A DNA stretch of 42,265 nucleotides from Spirochaetota bacterium (GTDB taxonomy: Bacteria; Spirochaetota; Spirochaetia; JABEVK01): the NCBI GenBank assembly GCA_020049045.1, contig JAIFLN010000114.1:1-42265 (forward strand). Reading direction: 5' to 3'. Positions within the stretch are counted from its first letter, which is position 1. Every line of letters starts with the position of its first letter. The translations under genes were made by a program, and so were the position numbers. Under the pieces are notes generated by a model. That model saw only the letters and a program-made list of their open reading frames with translations, was not told where the DNA came from and made no database searches. Below, piece after piece: positions 39,816 through 42,265 of the stretch.

Positions 39816-40976
39816 TCACATGCGGAATGCCCACTCCATAGCCAGGGCGGAACGGCGGTTGAGGCCCGAATACCGACCTAGTTCATCGGCATAAATGGCG
39901 AGATTGAAGTCCAAAATAAAGACTTTGGCACCCAGCCCAAAGGTGAAGTACCCTTGGTTCAGTCCTGTCCTCAGTGATAAAAACTGAAGGAATCTGGCTT
40001 CTGCTCCCAAATGGGTCCAAGTCCAGAAAGAAGTTTGCGTGAACTCGTCTTTGACGGGTATCTGAAAGTCCACACTGAGAGAAGGTTGGAACATGGCCCC
40101 TGCCTGGCCCATATCGGGCGTCCAGGAGGAGCCTAGCCCGATCACGGTCGGAACTCGGAACAGCGTCGTGCCGGTAGAAGTACCTCCTGCAGGAAACCCC
40201 AAACCCGCTGCCCATTGTGTCCCCGTATAATCCTTGAAGTTGATGACGGTGCTCCCCGCATCCCGGATGACCAAACCTGTCTTGAAGGTCTGATAATCCC
40301 AGCGGGCCCCCAGGTCCCAACCCATTCCGAAACCGCTTCGCACTTTGTAAGCAGAAAGGTTTCCCATATTGCTGAGCACATCGGCCACACCCAGGTCTGA
40401 GTAGGTTCTCTGGAGGGGTCTCAAAGCCCCGCCCACTTTGACGGTTCCCATTCCCACATCAAAAGGCCAGGCCATGCCAACGATACCAACGATAGATTGT
40501 TCAAGGGTAAGAGAGGCTCCCAAGAGGCTTTTACCCTTGGCAAAAGTGTTGCCCTGAACAAGGAGGCCAATACCCAGATTGTTGCCCACCCAACCCAGAC
40601 CTGTCGTCGCCTCGGCACCGATGCCAGTGTCGGTCAATAGAGAGTTGAGCAGGGCTGTATTGGGATTCTGGGTATCGGTGAGGTTGAAATTGCTCCACGA
40701 GCTGCGGCCTTCCAGTGTCTTGCTGAGGGCTGAAAGGGGGAGATAGGCAGCTCCCCCCACGGCGAGAAAGGTCAGGCTGCTTGTCTTAGAAGCGTAGGCA
40801 GCCGGGTTGACAAAAAGAGCGTCCCAGCCCTCAGCATTGGCAGTAGAAACGCCGCCCTGGCCTTTGAGTGTGGGTGAAATGGGCAATACCGGTTCAAGAA
40901 ACTGTTGGTCAAAGGACCAACCTAAGGGAACGAGGAAGGTGCTCAAAATTATCAAGATGCTCAATTTCTTCATCAT
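39816..40976 (-). CDS. Predicted outer-membrane beta-barrel protein (PorV/UPF0164-like)
   Basis: The 386-residue protein has a signal peptide (about 1-21), an early motif resembling PorV/UPF0164 proteins (SPTLKGQGGVSTANAEGWDALFVNPAAYA), and then many alternating hydrophobic/polar strands rich in Gly, Ser, Thr and aromatic residues. The C-terminal strand ends SALAMEWAFRM, with aromatic residues near the end as in outer-membrane proteins, though Met is last. UPF0164 proteins in treponemes are proposed FadL-like long-chain fatty acid porins; that role here is inference. Tandem ATGs at 40976 and 40973 follow AGGAACAGGAAC. It follows the lipoprotein gene by 11 nt. Confidence 0.72.
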   Translation of the reverse strand: MMKKLSILIILSTFLVPLGWSFDQQFLEPVLPISPTLKGQGGVSTANAEGWDALFVNPAAYASKTSSLTFLAVGGAAYLPLSALSKTLEGRSSWSNFNLTDTQNPNTALLNSLLTDTGIGAEATTGLGWVGNNLGIGLLVQGNTFAKGKSLLGASLTLEQSIVGIVGMAWPFDVGMGTVKVGGALRPLQRTYSDLGVADVLSNMGNLSAYKVRSGFGMGWDLGARWDYQTFKTGLVIRDAGSTVINFKDYTGTQWAAGLGFPAGGTSTGTTLFRVPTVIGLGSSWTPDMGQAGAMFQPSLSVDFQIPVKDEFTQTSFWTWTHLGAEARFLQFLSLRTGLNQGYFTFGLGAKVFILDFNLAIYADELGRYSGLNRRSALAMEWAFRM

Positions 40977-40987
40977 GTTCCTGTTCC

Positions 40988-41764
40988 TCAAAACGGAAGA
41001 ATATCGGTTACGGTAGCAAGGTAAGCGTAATTGTTGGTTGTCGGGTTGGTGTCCTTGCCTTCCAGAGCATCCGCCATTTTTTGGGTGTTGGCACCAGCTT
41101 TGGGAGTTCCTCCTGAGGTCACCGTGGCCGCTACGGTGGCGGCATCTCCATTGTCAGCTACCAATGCGCTGGCGGCACCTGAAACCAAGGCGACCTGGGC
41201 CAAATCGCCTTTTTCTTCGGTTGTCCCGAAGAAGGTGTTGGAATCCACCTTTGCATCGACAGTCGAAGCGGTCTGCATGGCGGTAAACGCCGAATTCATT
41301 TCCTGGAACTGCGTGAGCAGAGTCGTGACCTGAGCTTCTGATTTTCCAGCGAGAAGGTTCTTGACAGCATCTTCCGGTTTTCCACCCGAGACCAAGTTGG
41401 AGGCCTGGTTGATGGCATCGTTGGCTACAGCGCCAGCTTCCGAGCCAAACGCCGTTACCATGACGAAGGTTTGTGCAGCTTCAACAGCGGCTGCCTTTTC
41501 TGCGGCGGTAGACGTAGCTGTAACGGTGCTGAATGAAGCTTTTAGGGTTTTCTGCACGGCAGCCAAAGCCTCGGGATCTTTTTTCAACTGCTCATAAAAA
41601 GAATCGTCCGTCATACGGCTTTTAATCTCAGAAACCGAAGCTTTGCCGAGGGAGGACGCATTCAAAGGTGGAGGCGTATCAATGGCTTGAAACAAGTTTC
41701 CATCGAAAACCTGGGCGCAACCGATGAGAAAGGAAACGGATAAGACAAAGGCGAACCTCTTCAT
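40988..41764 (-). CDS. Alanine/threonine-rich lipoprotein of unknown function
   Basis: I do not recognise the family. The ATG at 41764 follows GAGGAG. The leader MKRFAFVLSVSFLIGC has a lipobox LIGC with Cys16, so the product should be lipid-anchored. The mature part is helical and low in aromatic residues (VKNLLAGKSEAQVTTLLTQF, EKAAAVEAAQTF) with a Thr/Ala/Gly-rich end, finishing LATVTDILPF. It directly precedes the outer-membrane barrel candidate, 11 nt apart, so an envelope partnership is plausible. A TATACT -10-like box lies at 41783-41788 on the reverse strand, without a clear -35. Confidence 0.72.
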   Translation of the reverse strand: MKRFAFVLSVSFLIGCAQVFDGNLFQAIDTPPPLNASSLGKASVSEIKSRMTDDSFYEQLKKDPEALAAVQKTLKASFSTVTATSTAAEKAAAVEAAQTFVMVTAFGSEAGAVANDAINQASNLVSGGKPEDAVKNLLAGKSEAQVTTLLTQFQEMNSAFTAMQTASTVDAKVDSNTFFGTTEEKGDLAQVALVSGAASALVADNGDAATVAATVTSGGTPKAGANTQKMADALEGKDTNPTTNNYAYLATVTDILPF

Positions 41765-41837
41765 AGGGGGCTCCTCATCATGAGTATAGCCCGGCACACT
41801 GGATTTTACTAGGCGAAAGAGGTATGGTGATGCGGTT

Positions 41838-42265
41838 ATGGAAATCGTTCGTTACCCCGCCGACATCTTGCGGCAGAAGACCGCTCCGGTCACCGAATTC
41901 GACGCATCATTGGGTGCCTTGGCTCAAGAAATGATCAAAACCATGGTGGAAGGCCGGGGAATCGGCCTTGCCGCACCTCAGGTTGGCCGACTGATCTCCT
42001 TGTTTATTGCCCAGGAAACAGAGGGGAAACCCCTGATTTTCGTCAATCCTGAGATCATCGGCACCAGCCTTGAGATGGTTCCTTACGAAGAGGGCTGTCT
42101 TTCCATTCCAGGAATGTACGAGGAAGTTATCAGGCCCGAAGCAGTGGTAGTACAGGCGTACAACGAGCGGGGACGACCGTTCAAAAGGGAGTGTTCTGGC
42201 CTGCTTGCACGGATTATCCAACACGAACTGGACCACCTCAAAGGTGTGCTGTTCATTGACTATTT
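41838..42265 (+). CDS. def: Peptide deformylase, 3' end beyond the window
   Basis: Deformylase removes the formyl group from nascent N-terminal methionine. The open frame runs to the window edge (142 codons seen). All three metal-site motifs are present: GIGLAAPQVG, EGCLSIPG (metal Cys) and QHELDHLKG (two metal His and the catalytic Glu). The start MEIVRYPADILRQK is typical. No Shine-Dalgarno lies before the ATG; TATGGT ends nine bases upstream with a weak TGGATT 17 bp further up. It diverges from the lipoprotein gene. Confidence 0.95.
   Translation, partial: MEIVRYPADILRQKTAPVTEFDASLGALAQEMIKTMVEGRGIGLAAPQVGRLISLFIAQETEGKPLIFVNPEIIGTSLEMVPYEEGCLSIPGMYEEVIRPEAVVVQAYNERGRPFKRECSGLLARIIQHELDHLKGVLFIDY

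Overview
The window looks like a piece of a spirochaete chromosome (Spirochaetota, closest in feel to free-living or gut Treponema/Spirochaeta-type anaerobes). The evidence is gene content. There is a seven-gene MoxR-Bat operon in the order seen in spirochaetes. A tetratricopeptide lipoprotein sits directly before a TRAP binding protein and a fused TRAP permease, which is the TatT/TatP arrangement known from Treponema pallidum. A flavodiiron protein, phosphotransacetylase and a giant 2-hydroxyacyl-CoA dehydratase-type activase suggest an anaerobe or microaerophile. Biosynthetic genes (argJ-like, cysK, metA, tyrA-like, purC) argue against a reduced obligate parasite. The genus assignment is inference.

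Layout. Positions 1-3.0 kb (minus): a broken MFS transporter running off the left edge, the GTPase Era and a flavodiiron protein. 3.1-14.6 kb (plus): clpP, purC, an EEP-family lipoprotein, a divergent argJ, then moxR, a DUF58 protein, a membrane protein, BatA, BatB, a BatC-like TPR lipoprotein and BatD, ending with an Smr protein. These genes touch or overlap and are probably largely co-transcribed. 14.6-18.3 kb: infA (minus) faces away from cysK, metA and a sensor histidine kinase. 18.2-20.9 kb (minus): a single-domain response regulator, an MFS transporter and pta. 20.9-25.7 kb (plus): a GH20 hexosaminidase, a prephenate dehydrogenase-like protein, bactofilin, a TPR protein, a DUF4404-like small protein, and dus, with tRNA-Val on the other strand. 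25.7-31.4 kb: a GT4 glycosyltransferase diverging from a 1469-residue activase. 31.4-35.3 kb (minus): a TatT-TatP-TRAP permease operon. 35.3-39.3 kb: a glycosyltransferase-HAD fusion diverging from a small-molecule kinase plus nucleotidyltransferase pair. 39.3-39.8 kb: a stem-loop-rich spacer and tRNA-Glu, tRNA-Glu and tRNA-Lys with their own promoter. 39.8-41.8 kb (minus): an outer-membrane-barrel candidate and a lipoprotein. A peptide deformylase (plus) is cut by the right edge.

The most interesting signal is not one gene. Many genes that begin a transcription unit have no Shine-Dalgarno sequence. Instead they carry a sigma70-like promoter whose -10 box ends only 6-9 nt before the ATG, which predicts leaderless mRNAs. 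Genes inside operons mostly have strong Shine-Dalgarno sequences or stop/start overlaps. The genome is also very compact: three convergent gene pairs overlap by 28-41 nt at their 3' ends, one divergent pair (pta/hexosaminidase) overlaps at the start codons, and several divergent promoters abut or interlock at their -35 boxes.

I see no insertion sequence, prophage, CRISPR array, rRNA or origin. All functions are read from motifs by eye; no database search was run.
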